This document shows positions 6,348 to 14,774 of a stretch of 14,917 nucleotides of DNA, piece by piece. This stretch comes from Candidatus Bathyarchaeota archaeon B63. GTDB taxonomy: Archaea > Thermoproteota > Bathyarchaeia > Bathyarchaeales > DTEX01. The first letter of the stretch is position 1; each line of letters begins with the position of its first letter. The notes under the pieces are model-generated. The model was not told where the DNA came from, searched no databases, and was given only the letters and a program-made list of their open reading frames with translations. Both the position numbers and the translations under genes were made by a program. Location of the stretch: assembly GCA_001593845.1 (NCBI GenBank), contig LUCF01000028.1, positions 1 to 14,917 on the forward strand, written 5' to 3'.

Positions 6348-6390
6348 ATCCGGTACCCAGCGGATTAGGGACGGAGATGGAATCAAAGAG

Positions 6391-9147
6391 ATGACTGAGC
6401 CATTCCACTCAAAGGAGATCAAGGATGTTCTCCAAGCCTTAGATGTAACTGAGAATGGGCTGACCAGTGAGGAGGCCCAGGCCAGACTGGAGAAGCATGG
6501 GCCTAACGTGCTCCAAGAGAAGAAGAGGGTGGGGCCCCTCCAGATATTTCTACGCCAATTTCAAGATATATTCGTCCTCATGCTGCTGGCGGCGATCATC
6601 ATCTCTCTCATCTCCGTATACATGAAGGGCTCCGAAGCTGGAATGGAGGAATACGCAGACGCCATAACGATAAGCGTCATAGTTATCCTAAACGCGACTG
6701 TCGGCTTCGTTCAGGAGTACCGCTCAGAGAAGGCTATGGAGGCTCTTAGGAGGTATGCAGCTCCCAGAGCGAGGGTTCTTCGGGATGGAAGGGAGAAGGT
6801 GATTCCCGCCGAGCATGTCGTTCCAGGGGATATTCTGCTCCTAGAGTCTGGGGATCGAGTTGCGGCTGACGGGCGGATCATAGAGGCGATAGACCTAAGG
6901 ACGAACGAGGCGGTCTTGACCGGGGAGTCTACACCCATCGAGAAGCAGACCGAGCCGGTCAGGGCTGACGCCCCAATCGGCGACCGTAAAAACATGGTCT
7001 ACATGGGAACGCATATTATCTACGGAAGGGGAAGGGCGGTCGTAACGGCGACTGGGATGAACACTGAGTTCGGTAGAATTGCAGGCATGATCCAGGAGGT
7101 CGAAGAGAAGACCCCGCCTCTTAAGGCTAAGCTGAACAGGTTCGCGAAGACCTTGACAAAATTCATAATCATCGTCTGCGCCGTCATATTTATTCTAGAG
7201 CTCATCCGAGAGCCCGACGCATTAGAATTCGAGAATATGATCGATTACTTCATGACTGTTGTGGCCCTTGCGGTCTCAGCGGTTCCTGAGGGGCTGCCAG
7301 CGATCGTCACGATCGCCCTTGCCTTGGGAGCTCGTGAGCTGGCGAGGCATAACGCCGTCATAAGGAAGCTGGCCGCGGCTGAGACCCTAGGCTCGACGAC
7401 GATAATCTGCTCTGACAAGACTGGGACCTTGACGAAGGGGGAGATGACCGTCAGAAGCATATACTGTGACGATAGGATCGTTGAGGTCACGGGTTCAGGG
7501 TATGAGCCCAAGGGGGAGTTTCTGCTAAACTCGGACCCAATCGACCCTGGAGATGACGCCGCCCTGTCCCTGCTTCTGAGGATAGGGGCACTCTGCAATA
7601 ACTCTCACCTCGAGAATGAGGGTGGACAATGGATGGTCTCCGGCGACCCAACTGAGGGAGCATTGGTCGTCGCCGCGTATAAGGCTGGTTTGAGGCAGGA
7701 GGACCTGGAGAAGGCTTATCCGCGTCTGGGGGAGATCCCCTTCAGCTCGGAGAGGAAGAGGATGACGACTATACACTCAGCCCCTGATGGGGGGGTCTAT
7801 GCATACATCAAGGGGGCTCCGGAGGTGATCCTCAAACGCTGCAGCATGATCTATGAGGGCGGAGAGGAGAGGAGGCTCACCGCCCAGAAGAGGAGGCAGA
7901 TCTCGGAGATCAATGAGAAGTTCGCCGGCGACGCCCTACGGGTCCTCGCCTTCGCCTATAGGAGGCTTACAGACTCTAAGGGCCCATACAGGGAGAACAT
8001 CGAGAATAACCTAGTCTTCGTCGGTTTGATGGGGATGATCGACCCGCCTAGGGAGGAGGCGATCGAGGCCAACCGCCTATGCAGGAAGGCTGGCATAAAG
8101 ACCGTCATGATCACGGGTGACCATAAGCTCACAGCCGTCGCCGTCGCGAAGGAGATAGGGATACTGGAGGATGGGGGGCTCGTCCTTACCGGTGAGGAGC
8201 TGGACAGGATGAGCGACGAGGAATTCGAGAGGATCGTTGAGGACGTTAGGGTATACGCGAGGGTCTCCCCCGAGCATAAACTCCGGATTGTGAAGGCCTT
8301 GAAGATGAAGGGGCACATAGTCGCGATGACGGGTGACGGCGTCAACGATGCGCCCGCGCTGAAGGACGCGGACATAGGCGTTGCGATGGGGATAACCGGC
8401 ACCGATGTGACGAAGGAGGCGGCGGACATGGTCCTGATGGATGATAACTTCGCGACGATCGTCAACGCCGTCAAGCACGGCCGTATACTATATGATAACA
8501 TAAGGAAATTCGCTTTCTTTCTGATGCGGTCCAACTTCGATGAGCTTGCCGTGATCGCCACCTTCGCCCTTCTGGGGATGCCGCTTCCCCTCACGGCTGC
8601 GATGATCCTGTGGATAAACCTCGTCACGGATGGGGGGCCAGCGACAGCCTTGAGCTTCGACCCCCCGCTTGAGGATGTGATGGCCCGTCCTCCACGAGAC
8701 CCCAAACAGGGAATACTCTACGGCAGGGTTCTCCAGATAATAATATCCTTCATCTCCCAGTACTTGGGGACAACAGGAATCTTCTTACTCGTCTACCGGT
8801 ACGGGTTCCTGGCGGGCGGGCTAGACGAGGCTGGGAGGCTCGCCCTGGCTCGGTCCATGTGCTTCACCCAAGCCACACTGCGGGAGCTCATGATCGTCTG
8901 GAACTGCAGGTCTGAGAGGAAGTCGGCCTTCAGGCTGAGCTGGACATCGAACAAGTTTCTCCTGGTCTCCGTGGTCATCTCTATCCTCGGCACGGTCGCC
9001 CTGCTCTATATCCCCTTCCTCCAAGTGATGTTTGAGACGGTCCCGCTGAAGATCCAGCACTGGCTCCTCGTAGCCCCAATAGCGACGTCAGGCCTCCTAT
9101 TGATGCCTGAGTTCCTCTACGAGAAGAAGATACTCCGCTGGGCTTGA
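6391..9147 (+). CDS. P2-type (SERCA/PMR1-like) cation-transporting ATPase, probably calcium
   Basis: This 918-residue pump of the cytoplasmic membrane uses ATP to move cations. It begins with a cation-ATPase N-terminal domain (LTSEEAQARLEKHGPNVL). The actuator loop has LTGES (177-180). The P domain has CSDKTGTLTKGE with phosphorylated Asp342, and the N domain has KGAPE. MITGDH and GDGVNDAP (Asp649, Asp653) are the hinge motifs. Membrane helices fall at about 59-78, 91-111, 258-277 and 285-312, with six more after 700. Ion-site residues resemble SERCA: PEGLP in M4 (Glu300), SNxxE in M5 (Asn715, Glu718) and NLVTDG in M6 (Asn743, Thr746, Asp747). That favours calcium, possibly with both sites intact, over sodium or proton transport; the ion is inferred from these residues. 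The gene is divergent from the HAD gene and not followed by a cotranscribed gene. Confidence 0.95.
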   Translation: MTEPFHSKEIKDVLQALDVTENGLTSEEAQARLEKHGPNVLQEKKRVGPLQIFLRQFQDIFVLMLLAAIIISLISVYMKGSEAGMEEYADAITISVIVILNATVGFVQEYRSEKAMEALRRYAAPRARVLRDGREKVIPAEHVVPGDILLLESGDRVAADGRIIEAIDLRTNEAVLTGESTPIEKQTEPVRADAPIGDRKNMVYMGTHIIYGRGRAVVTATGMNTEFGRIAGMIQEVEEKTPPLKAKLNRFAKTLTKFIIIVCAVIFILELIREPDALEFENMIDYFMTVVALAVSAVPEGLPAIVTIALALGARELARHNAVIRKLAAAETLGSTTIICSDKTGTLTKGEMTVRSIYCDDRIVEVTGSGYEPKGEFLLNSDPIDPGDDAALSLLLRIGALCNNSHLENEGGQWMVSGDPTEGALVVAAYKAGLRQEDLEKAYPRLGEIPFSSERKRMTTIHSAPDGGVYAYIKGAPEVILKRCSMIYEGGEERRLTAQKRRQISEINEKFAGDALRVLAFAYRRLTDSKGPYRENIENNLVFVGLMGMIDPPREEAIEANRLCRKAGIKTVMITGDHKLTAVAVAKEIGILEDGGLVLTGEELDRMSDEEFERIVEDVRVYARVSPEHKLRIVKALKMKGHIVAMTGDGVNDAPALKDADIGVAMGITGTDVTKEAADMVLMDDNFATIVNAVKHGRILYDNIRKFAFFLMRSNFDELAVIATFALLGMPLPLTAAMILWINLVTDGGPATALSFDPPLEDVMARPPRDPKQGILYGRVLQIIISFISQYLGTTGIFLLVYRYGFLAGGLDEAGRLALARSMCFTQATLRELMIVWNCRSERKSAFRLSWTSNKFLLVSVVISILGTVALLYIPFLQVMFETVPLKIQHWLLVAPIATSGLLLMPEFLYEKKILRWA

Positions 9148-9244
9148 ATCGCCGCATGACAACCGCGGAGAGACACAATCCCCGTCAGTCCTCATTTAAC
9201 ATCATAGGGGCTGAGCAGCCTGTAGATTTCTTTGCTCTTCCATC

Positions 9245-9731
9245 TCAGAACCTTTCATAATGGATGATCTCTTCCAGGGGCTTTTTGGGCCTGGGACTCG
9301 GCTTTTCAGTCGGGTACCCAAATGAGACCAGCGCGACGACCTTTAGGTATGCCTAGAAGCTTCTTCACTTCTGATTCATCGAAGTCACCGATCCAGCATG
9401 ACCCGAGCCCCAGCGCCTCAGCAGCCAAGACCATGTTCTGCAGCGCAATCGCAACATCAACAGTCGACCACTTCTTATCCTTCTCGCCGCATCCTACGAT
9501 TATGAAGGCTGCTTCCCTGAGGAAGCCCGTCCATCTGCGGTGGGAGAGGGCCTCCTTGGTCCTCTGGTCGGTGATGACAATGAAATGCCACGGCTGGAGA
9601 TTCATGGCTGAGGGGGCCCTCCTCCCGGCTTCTAGGATCTTCATGAGAACTTCTCTTGGAACGGGCTTCTTGATGTATCTCCTTACGCTTGCACGTCTGA
9701 GGATGACGTCCAGAAGAGACATGGTGGGCAT
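9245..9731 (-). pseudogene. Nitroreductase-family flavoprotein, interrupted by a frameshift
   Basis: The N-terminal 128 residues are a clear FMN nitroreductase: RRASVRRY (FMN phosphate site), APSAMNLQPWHFIVI, and the helix ALQNMVLAAEALGLGSCWIG before LLGIPKG. The frame then ends at 9306 as RRAGLIWVPD. Reading the same strand one base out of phase from about 9341 restores the family's C-terminus, VVALVSFGYPTEKPSP and PLEEIIHYERF, ending at TGA 9247-9245. So one extra base near 9340-9341 (CC on the plus strand) breaks a gene of about 161 residues, close to the normal length. Either the gene is a recent pseudogene or the base is a sequencing error; the intact downstream reading favours a very recent event or an error. 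The start is ATG 9731 or ATG 9722. Family members reduce nitro compounds, quinones or flavins, and the natural substrate is unknown. Confidence 0.88.
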
Positions 9732-9759
9732 CCCCGATTAGGTAGGGAACTGCCTCCTT

Positions 9760-10080
9760 TTACCATTTTCTGAGTTTAGATGCGGTTTTAACGGTAAGCC
9801 CGGGCGTCTCGGCTTCTGTTAATCTTCGTTTCGAGTATAGGAAAACCGATGTTGCGGCTGTTAGTCCTAGGATGAGAATGAGAACGGCTTGGGGGAGAGA
9901 GGATGCGAACCCGGCGGCGTCCCCCGCCTCCGGCGGTGAGTATGAATTTTTAGTTGTCTCACGTTGAATCTGGCCGTTGACCATCAGGCTGCCTAACTGA
10001 CCGATCATAGCCGCCGGCAACAGCATGATCGCCACTCCGAGAAGAACGGCGAATCCCACGTAAACGGCATGCTTGAGCAT
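9760..10080 (-). CDS. Small membrane protein with two predicted transmembrane helices
   Basis: This protein of about 106 residues is unknown to me. It has a hydrophobic helix near the N-terminus (YVGFAVLLGVAIMLLPAAMI) and a second one (AVLILILGLTAATSVFLY) followed by a basic tail (SKRRLTEAE, ASKLRKW). Positive charges after the second helix suggest that the C-terminus is inside and a polar loop of about 35 residues (QRETTKNSYSPPEAGD) is outside. The open frame begins with GTG 10089, but GGAGGGTGA (10094-10086, minus strand), a near-perfect match to the 16S anti-Shine-Dalgarno, lies five bases before ATG 10080, so I chose that start. The nitroreductase follows 28 bases downstream and may be co-transcribed. 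Function cannot be assigned. Confidence 0.7.
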   Translation of the reverse strand: MLKHAVYVGFAVLLGVAIMLLPAAMIGQLGSLMVNGQIQRETTKNSYSPPEAGDAAGFASSLPQAVLILILGLTAATSVFLYSKRRLTEAETPGLTVKTASKLRKW

Positions 10081-10176
10081 TCCATTCACCCTCCGAGCTG
10101 CGTAAGGATCTCTTTCATGCTAAATTCGTAGTGGACCGCTAATATGTCTATGTTTTAGAACAGCGGAGTCGTTAAG

Positions 10177-10185
10177 CCTTTATCC
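10177..10185 (+). promoter_or_regulatory. TATA-like box for the ROK kinase gene
   Basis: CCTTTATCC is centred about 26 bases before ATG 10208, consistent with a leaderless transcript. GGGGAAG at 10193-10199 could instead act as a ribosome site if transcription starts earlier. Confidence 0.35.
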
Positions 10186-10207
10186 TCATTACGGGGAAGT
10201 AGAATTG

Positions 10208-11203
10208 ATGACGATGACGAGGAGATTGGCGGTAGGCGTGGATCTGGGAGCCACGAATGTCCGGGTCGCGGTGGGGGACGAGAAGGGGAGAATCATAGCG
10301 AGGATCTCGGATAGGACGGATAAGACGAGGGGGCCGGAGGGGATAAGCTTGCAGATAGAGAGGATGATCCGCCGCCTACAAGGCGAAGCAGCAGGTAAGG
10401 GCGAGATCAAGGGCATAGGCATCGGGTCAGCCGGCCCGCTTGACCTCCGCAAGGGCTGCTTGATTAAGCCTACGAATCTGCCTTTCGATTTGGTGCCGCT
10501 GGTTGAACCCCTGGAAGATGCTTTCCATCTGCCCACTTATCTGCTGAATGACTGCTCCACCGCCGTGATGGGCGAGAGGTTCTTCGGAGCTGGGAAGAAA
10601 CATGAGAACCTGGCATACATCACCATCAGCACCGGGATAGGTGGAGGCGTGTACGTCGATGGGCATCTGCTGGTTGGGAAGGATGGGAACGCCGTGGAGA
10701 TCGGTCACTTCACAATAGACTTCGAGGGAAGGCTAACATGCGGGTGTGGAAAGAGGGGACACTGGGAGGCTTACTGCTCCGGAAGCGGCATACCGAACTA
10801 CGTTAGGCTCCTTCTCTCAGAGGCTCAAGGCAGCCGGGTGGAGGAGAGCCTATTAATGAGGAGGGTAAACGGCGATCTAAGCCTAGTAACGGCTAAGACG
10901 CTCTATGAATGCGCGAAGGCCGGCGACCCGGTCTCCCTTGAGATTGTCGAGAAGATAGGCTTCCTGAACTCCGTCGGCTTCGCATGCGTTGTTGACGCCT
11001 ATGACCCCTCGCTGATAACGGTCGGGGGCTCGATCGCTCTGAAGAATGAGGATCTCGTGATAGCCCCGATAAGGAGAGGCGTGGGGGAGCACGCCATGAA
11101 CAGGGTTCCAGAGATCAGGATCACGCCGCTCGGTGGGGATATCGTCCTGTATGGAGCCTTGGCGATGGTCTTTCATCCGGAGGAGGGGAGATGCGGACGG
11201 TGA
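10208..11203 (+). CDS. ROK-family sugar kinase (glucokinase-like)
   Basis: This cytoplasmic kinase of about 331 residues belongs to the ASKHA fold and probably phosphorylates glucose or an N-acetylhexosamine. Visible motifs in order are the phosphate-1 loop DLGATN (12-17), GIGSAGPLD, the catalytic Asp115 in LNDCSTAVMGE, the phosphate-2 loop ISTGIGGGV, and EIGHFTID (164-171). The zinc site follows as CGCGKRGHWE (178-187), and the adenosine region TVGGSIAL lies near the C-terminus. The classic ROK zinc signature is CxCGxxGCxE; here the third cysteine is His185, which could still bind zinc with His167. That change and the NDC rather than NDA at the active site make the exact sugar uncertain. The start is ATG 10208; TTG 10205 and ATG 10214 are alternatives. 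The helicase gene follows after 94 bases. Confidence 0.92.
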   Translation: MTMTRRLAVGVDLGATNVRVAVGDEKGRIIARISDRTDKTRGPEGISLQIERMIRRLQGEAAGKGEIKGIGIGSAGPLDLRKGCLIKPTNLPFDLVPLVEPLEDAFHLPTYLLNDCSTAVMGERFFGAGKKHENLAYITISTGIGGGVYVDGHLLVGKDGNAVEIGHFTIDFEGRLTCGCGKRGHWEAYCSGSGIPNYVRLLLSEAQGSRVEESLLMRRVNGDLSLVTAKTLYECAKAGDPVSLEIVEKIGFLNSVGFACVVDAYDPSLITVGGSIALKNEDLVIAPIRRGVGEHAMNRVPEIRITPLGGDIVLYGALAMVFHPEEGRCGR

Positions 11204-11297
11204 CCCGGCTGGGGATAAACCTTTAGAAGCTGGCTATGCGCCTTCTCATCGGGTCGCCGGGTCCGGAATCCCCCGCGAATGAAAGGGAAGATTAGAA

Positions 11298-13280
11298 TTG
11301 AGCTCGTTCGTCTGCTCCAAGTGCGGCCGGCTGCACACTCTTGAGGAGTTCAGGGAGAGCCGCTACTGTAGGGAATGCGGGAAGCTCATGACTTACAGGG
11401 ATAGAGCCGATATAAACGATGCTCAGAAGACGGGAGCTGAGGCCCAGCCTCCAAAGGATGGATTCTTAGACCTCTTCCCATATGAGCCCTACGCTGAGCA
11501 GCTGGAATTCATGAAGGATGTGGAGACGGCGCTTCGCGGGGGAAGGGTCATGATAGCTGAGGCATGTAACGGGTTTGGGAAGACAGCATGCGCATTGGCT
11601 GTTGCGCTCTCGCTCGGCCGGAGGGTCATCTATGCTACTAGAACTCACGGGCAGGTACGCCAGGTCCTCCATGAGGTCCAGCAGATAAACAAGCGGGTCG
11701 AGGGAGAGTACTCAGCTGTGGCGCTGGCCAGCAGGCAGAACCTCTGCTTGAATGATGCCTGCAGGAGGCTTCCAACCTTCGAGGCTGTTGAGGCCTGTAG
11801 AGTCCTGAGGCAGACGCGTAGGTGCATCTACAGGACCAAATTCGCCCTTCAAATGCTTGAGCTCCCCCGCGTTCTCACGGCGAGAAGGCTGATCCATTAT
11901 GGGAAGGAGAGGGGAATCTGCCCCTATTTCCTCTCTAGGGAGGCCGCGAAGGATAGCACAGTTGTCGTTGCGCCCTACCAGTACATATTTAACGAGTCGA
12001 TCAGGCTGAAGGTCGGCCTAGAGATCGAGGGGAAGATCCTCATCTTCGACGAGGCGCACAACGCGGATAAGATCGGTCAGGAGGTTCTAAGCGACACGGT
12101 CTCCGAGCGTGGCTTACGTAACGCTGGGAGAGAATTGGAGATGCTTGGTTACTCCCCGGACTTCACCGATGCCTTGCTGGATTACTTGGAGGGGAAGGTC
12201 CAGGAGGGGCCCATGCTCAAATCTGGCCCTGACTTCCATGAGGATCTGGAGAATGCCGTCGGCGACGATCTCTCCCTCTTGGTCGATTTCTATGGGCCGG
12301 TGGTCGATGAGATAAGGGAGTACAAGATCTCCAGAGGCCAGGTTCCAGTCTGCTATCTAAATGGACTTCTGAAGTTCCTCTCCCTCGTCGATTCAAGCGA
12401 GGGTGAGAGCTACGTTGCGATTTATCGGAGGTCCAGCTCGGGCATGAGGATGATCGAGTATCGCTGCCTGGACCCAAGCCTAGCAGTGAAGCCCGTCATA
12501 GAGAGCGCCAGCTCCGCCCTGATAATGTCTGGAACCCTCTCCCCCCTCGGCCACTTCGCCGAGATCTTGGGGCTTGGAGATGCCGTATGCCGAACCTACC
12601 CGGCGATAGCTAAGCCGGAGAATATACGTGCATATGTGGATACATCGGTCTCGACGAGATTCCAGGAGAGGAACGAGGAGATGCTGAGAACCTACGGTGA
12701 GCGGATATCCAGGCTCGCCAAGGAGGTGCCCAACGGGATACTGATATTCTTTCCTCAGAGAGCGTTGATGAAGCAGGCCCTGAAGGTCTGGCTTAGAAGC
12801 GGATTCATAAAGAAGCGTGGGGGCTCACTGTTTCTTGGGGAGAAGAGGGTCTTCGAGGAAGGCCGATCGGCCAGGGAGAACGCGGAGGTCGTGAGCGAGT
12901 ACAAGAGAGCCGCAAAGACGGTGGAGGGAGCCGTCCTGATGGCCGTGTTCCGTGGGAGAAACTCGGAGGGCATAAACTTCCCGCATGAGGAGGCTAGAGG
13001 GATATTCAACATAGGCCTGCCATACGCGGATTATAAAGACCCGGTCGTTAAGGCGCAGATCGATTATCTGAATAAGAAGAAGCCCCGGCTTGGGAACTTA
13101 TGGTACGTCATGGATGCGTTCAGAGCGGCGAATCAGGCGCTTGGGAGGGGGATACGCCATAGGAATGACTGGTGCCATTTCTATCTGATGGATCGGAGAT
13201 ACGCGACTCATTGGAGATTCATCTCAAGATGGGCTGTTGAGAACGGGATTGAGGAGATCCGCATGAACCGGGACTCCTAG
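11298..13280 (+). CDS. XPD/Rad3-type iron-sulfur DNA helicase with N-terminal zinc ribbon
   Basis: This is a superfamily 2 helicase of 660 residues, related to XPD, which unwinds DNA 5' to 3'. The first 30 residues form a zinc ribbon, CSKC (6-9) and CREC (24-27). Walker A is CNGFGKT (Lys95). Cysteines at 150, 167, 176 and 208 (plus 155) lie between Walker A and the DEAH box (251-254), where XPD holds its 4Fe-4S cluster. The second motor has IMSGTLSPLGHF, ILIFFPQRAL, FRGRNSEGINF and motif VI QALGRGIRHRND. Archaeal XPD proteins are usually about 550-600 residues, and the extra length is mainly this ribbon and linker. TTG 11298 has GGGAAG eight bases ahead and is the only nearby start that keeps the ribbon. 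A repair role is inferred from the family. It ends nine bases from the convergent transporter gene. Confidence 0.93.
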   Translation: MSSFVCSKCGRLHTLEEFRESRYCRECGKLMTYRDRADINDAQKTGAEAQPPKDGFLDLFPYEPYAEQLEFMKDVETALRGGRVMIAEACNGFGKTACALAVALSLGRRVIYATRTHGQVRQVLHEVQQINKRVEGEYSAVALASRQNLCLNDACRRLPTFEAVEACRVLRQTRRCIYRTKFALQMLELPRVLTARRLIHYGKERGICPYFLSREAAKDSTVVVAPYQYIFNESIRLKVGLEIEGKILIFDEAHNADKIGQEVLSDTVSERGLRNAGRELEMLGYSPDFTDALLDYLEGKVQEGPMLKSGPDFHEDLENAVGDDLSLLVDFYGPVVDEIREYKISRGQVPVCYLNGLLKFLSLVDSSEGESYVAIYRRSSSGMRMIEYRCLDPSLAVKPVIESASSALIMSGTLSPLGHFAEILGLGDAVCRTYPAIAKPENIRAYVDTSVSTRFQERNEEMLRTYGERISRLAKEVPNGILIFFPQRALMKQALKVWLRSGFIKKRGGSLFLGEKRVFEEGRSARENAEVVSEYKRAAKTVEGAVLMAVFRGRNSEGINFPHEEARGIFNIGLPYADYKDPVVKAQIDYLNKKKPRLGNLWYVMDAFRAANQALGRGIRHRNDWCHFYLMDRRYATHWRFISRWAVENGIEEIRMNRDS

Positions 13281-13289
13281 AGCGATGAA

Positions 13290-14501
13290 TCATTGGGTTC
13301 TAGGCGTTCTCCTCGAGATGAGAATTGTCATACAGATGATCGAGAACGCTGCCAACGTCATGCTGTATGAGGCCGCTGTTGGGGACCCGAAGAGCTGCCA
13401 GAGCGTGCCTACTGTTATGTTGGCGATGAGGAAGCAGGTGCCGATGACGAGGTAATAGAGCCCATAGGCCGTTCCCCTCAATGTTCTCTCAGCATATTTG
13501 GGGATTAACGCCCTTCCAACGGTATTTACGATTCCGTCGTAAACTCCGAATATGACGGCGATGAGGAAGGCGGCATAGTAACCCGCTGGAAAGAGGAATA
13601 GCAGGAGGGAGGAAGCCAAGAAGGACCCATATCCGATGATCAGGACCTTCTCCTTCCCTATCCTATCGGAGAGGACGCCGGAGGGTATCGCAATGATGGT
13701 GTGGCTTAGATTGATCAGTGCATAGATTATCGGGATCAGCTGGTAATCGAAGCCTGCCTCACTCGCATTCAGTAGGACGAAGGAGTAGTTATACGCTCCG
13801 AGGGAGAAGATGCCGATGATCAGGAGCAGGACCAGGAAATCTCCTTTTAGAGCCTCGCGGATCCCCGCTAGGAGCCTGAATTCACGTCTGGCCCCGGCTG
13901 TCCGTTCCTTGACGAAGAGGATGAGCGTTATTAATGCAGCCGCCCCTGGAATCAGGGAGAGCCAGAAGACCCCCCTAACATCTAAGCCCGCCGCATATAT
14001 CAGGAAGAACGCTGCCAGGGGTCCTAGGATCGCCCCCATCTGGTCCAGCGTCCTATGAAGCCCGAAGGCGGCTCCCCTCCTCTCCTCGGATACGGACTCA
14101 CTGAGCAGGGCGTCACGCGGAGAGGTCCTGATCCCCTTCCCAAGCCTGTCGGCTACCCTGATCGTCATGGCCTCGAAGACGTTATTAGTCACGGCGAAGA
14201 GGGGCTTCACAAGATTCGAGATTCCATACCCGACCAATACGATGGCCTTCCTCCTCCTCATCTTATCCGAGAAGATGCCTGAGATGACCCTCATGCCGTA
14301 GCTGAGGAACTCGGCGACCCCCTCAATCAGCCCAAGGATCGCGCTTCCTGACCCTGGAAGATGGACGATGAAGACTGGGAGGAGGCTGAGGACCATCTCG
14401 GTCGAGGCGTCTGTAAAGAAGCTGACGAAGCCCAAGGCGAAGATGTTCTTAAAGGTGGTCTTGGAGGGATTCTCCTCGTTACCTTCATCAAGAATACTCA
14501 T
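13290..14501 (-). CDS. Major facilitator superfamily transporter, 12 helices
   Basis: This 403-residue permease of the cytoplasmic membrane starts with a short polar N-terminus, then helix 1 containing FVSFFTDASTEMVLSLLP. Loop 2-3 has the MFS motif A variant GIFSDKMRRRKAIVLVGYG, repeated in the second half as GVLSDRIGKEKVLIIGYG. The cytoplasmic region after helix 4 reads VADRLGKGIRTSPRDALL, followed by RRGAAFGLHRTLDQMGAILGP. This combination marks a widespread prokaryotic MFS group with no settled substrate, so I do not name one. GGAG (14511-14508, minus strand) is six bases before ATG 14501. The gene is monocistronic in view and converges on the helicase gene. Confidence 0.9.
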   Translation of the reverse strand: MSILDEGNEENPSKTTFKNIFALGFVSFFTDASTEMVLSLLPVFIVHLPGSGSAILGLIEGVAEFLSYGMRVISGIFSDKMRRRKAIVLVGYGISNLVKPLFAVTNNVFEAMTIRVADRLGKGIRTSPRDALLSESVSEERRGAAFGLHRTLDQMGAILGPLAAFFLIYAAGLDVRGVFWLSLIPGAAALITLILFVKERTAGARREFRLLAGIREALKGDFLVLLLIIGIFSLGAYNYSFVLLNASEAGFDYQLIPIIYALINLSHTIIAIPSGVLSDRIGKEKVLIIGYGSFLASSLLLFLFPAGYYAAFLIAVIFGVYDGIVNTVGRALIPKYAERTLRGTAYGLYYLVIGTCFLIANITVGTLWQLFGSPTAASYSMTLAAFSIICMTILISRRTPRTQ

Positions 14502-14531
14502 CGACGACTCCTATCTCTTCAGCCATTACGG

Positions 14532-14541
14532 TCTTATACAT
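14532..14541 (-). promoter_or_regulatory. TATA box for the MFS transporter gene
   Basis: The minus strand reads ATGTATAAGA, centred about 26 bases before a predicted start near 14512. That leaves a leader of roughly 11 bases with GGAG at its 5' end. Confidence 0.5.
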
Positions 14542-14730
14542 GAAGGACAGGTTAAAAACGGTTTCTTTCCATGCTCAGTTAACTTGCCGATTTGCGGCTT
14601 CCATCATCGAGGTGGTGGCTACCCATTCATCATCCTTCCCGTTATGGGCCGGCTGCGTTGATCCCGCCAAGATAGCCCCGACCCTTCAGAGGGAGCTCCT
14701 CCCCCATTTTTCCTGCACGGTTTTGCACCG

Positions 14731-14749
14731 CATTTTTTTCTTTTAAGGG
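14731..14749 (+). promoter_or_regulatory. T-rich tract with TATA-like element at the right end
   Basis: A run of seven T, then C and TTTTAAGGG, lies here. TTTTAAGG is spaced about 30 bases before ATG 14775 and could be its TATA box. Alternatively the T-run ends a plus-strand transcript from the 14550-14730 region, where I see no convincing gene. Confidence 0.3.
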
Positions 14750-14774
14750 ATGATGAAACGGGAATTCATGGCCG

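Noticed and set aside
7956..8705. Open frame of 249 codons on the minus strand
   Set aside because: It is antisense to the highly conserved P-type ATPase core, serine-rich and low-complexity, as expected from reverse reading of GC-biased coding DNA.
9322..9741. Open frame of 139 codons on the plus strand
   Set aside because: It is antisense to the nitroreductase, which shows family motifs along its length including past the frameshift.
14361..14661. Overlapping plus-strand frames of 60 and 97 codons
   Set aside because: They start inside the antisense of the MFS transporter N-terminus and run across its promoter.
14690..14715. GGAGCTCC palindrome with flanking GAGGG/CCCCC
   Set aside because: Short restriction-site-like palindrome in non-coding DNA with no promoter alignment; likely chance.
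14540..14746. Open frame of 68 codons on the plus strand
   Set aside because: No ribosome site, no family resemblance and an unlikely composition ending in HRIFFF across a T-run; probably chance.
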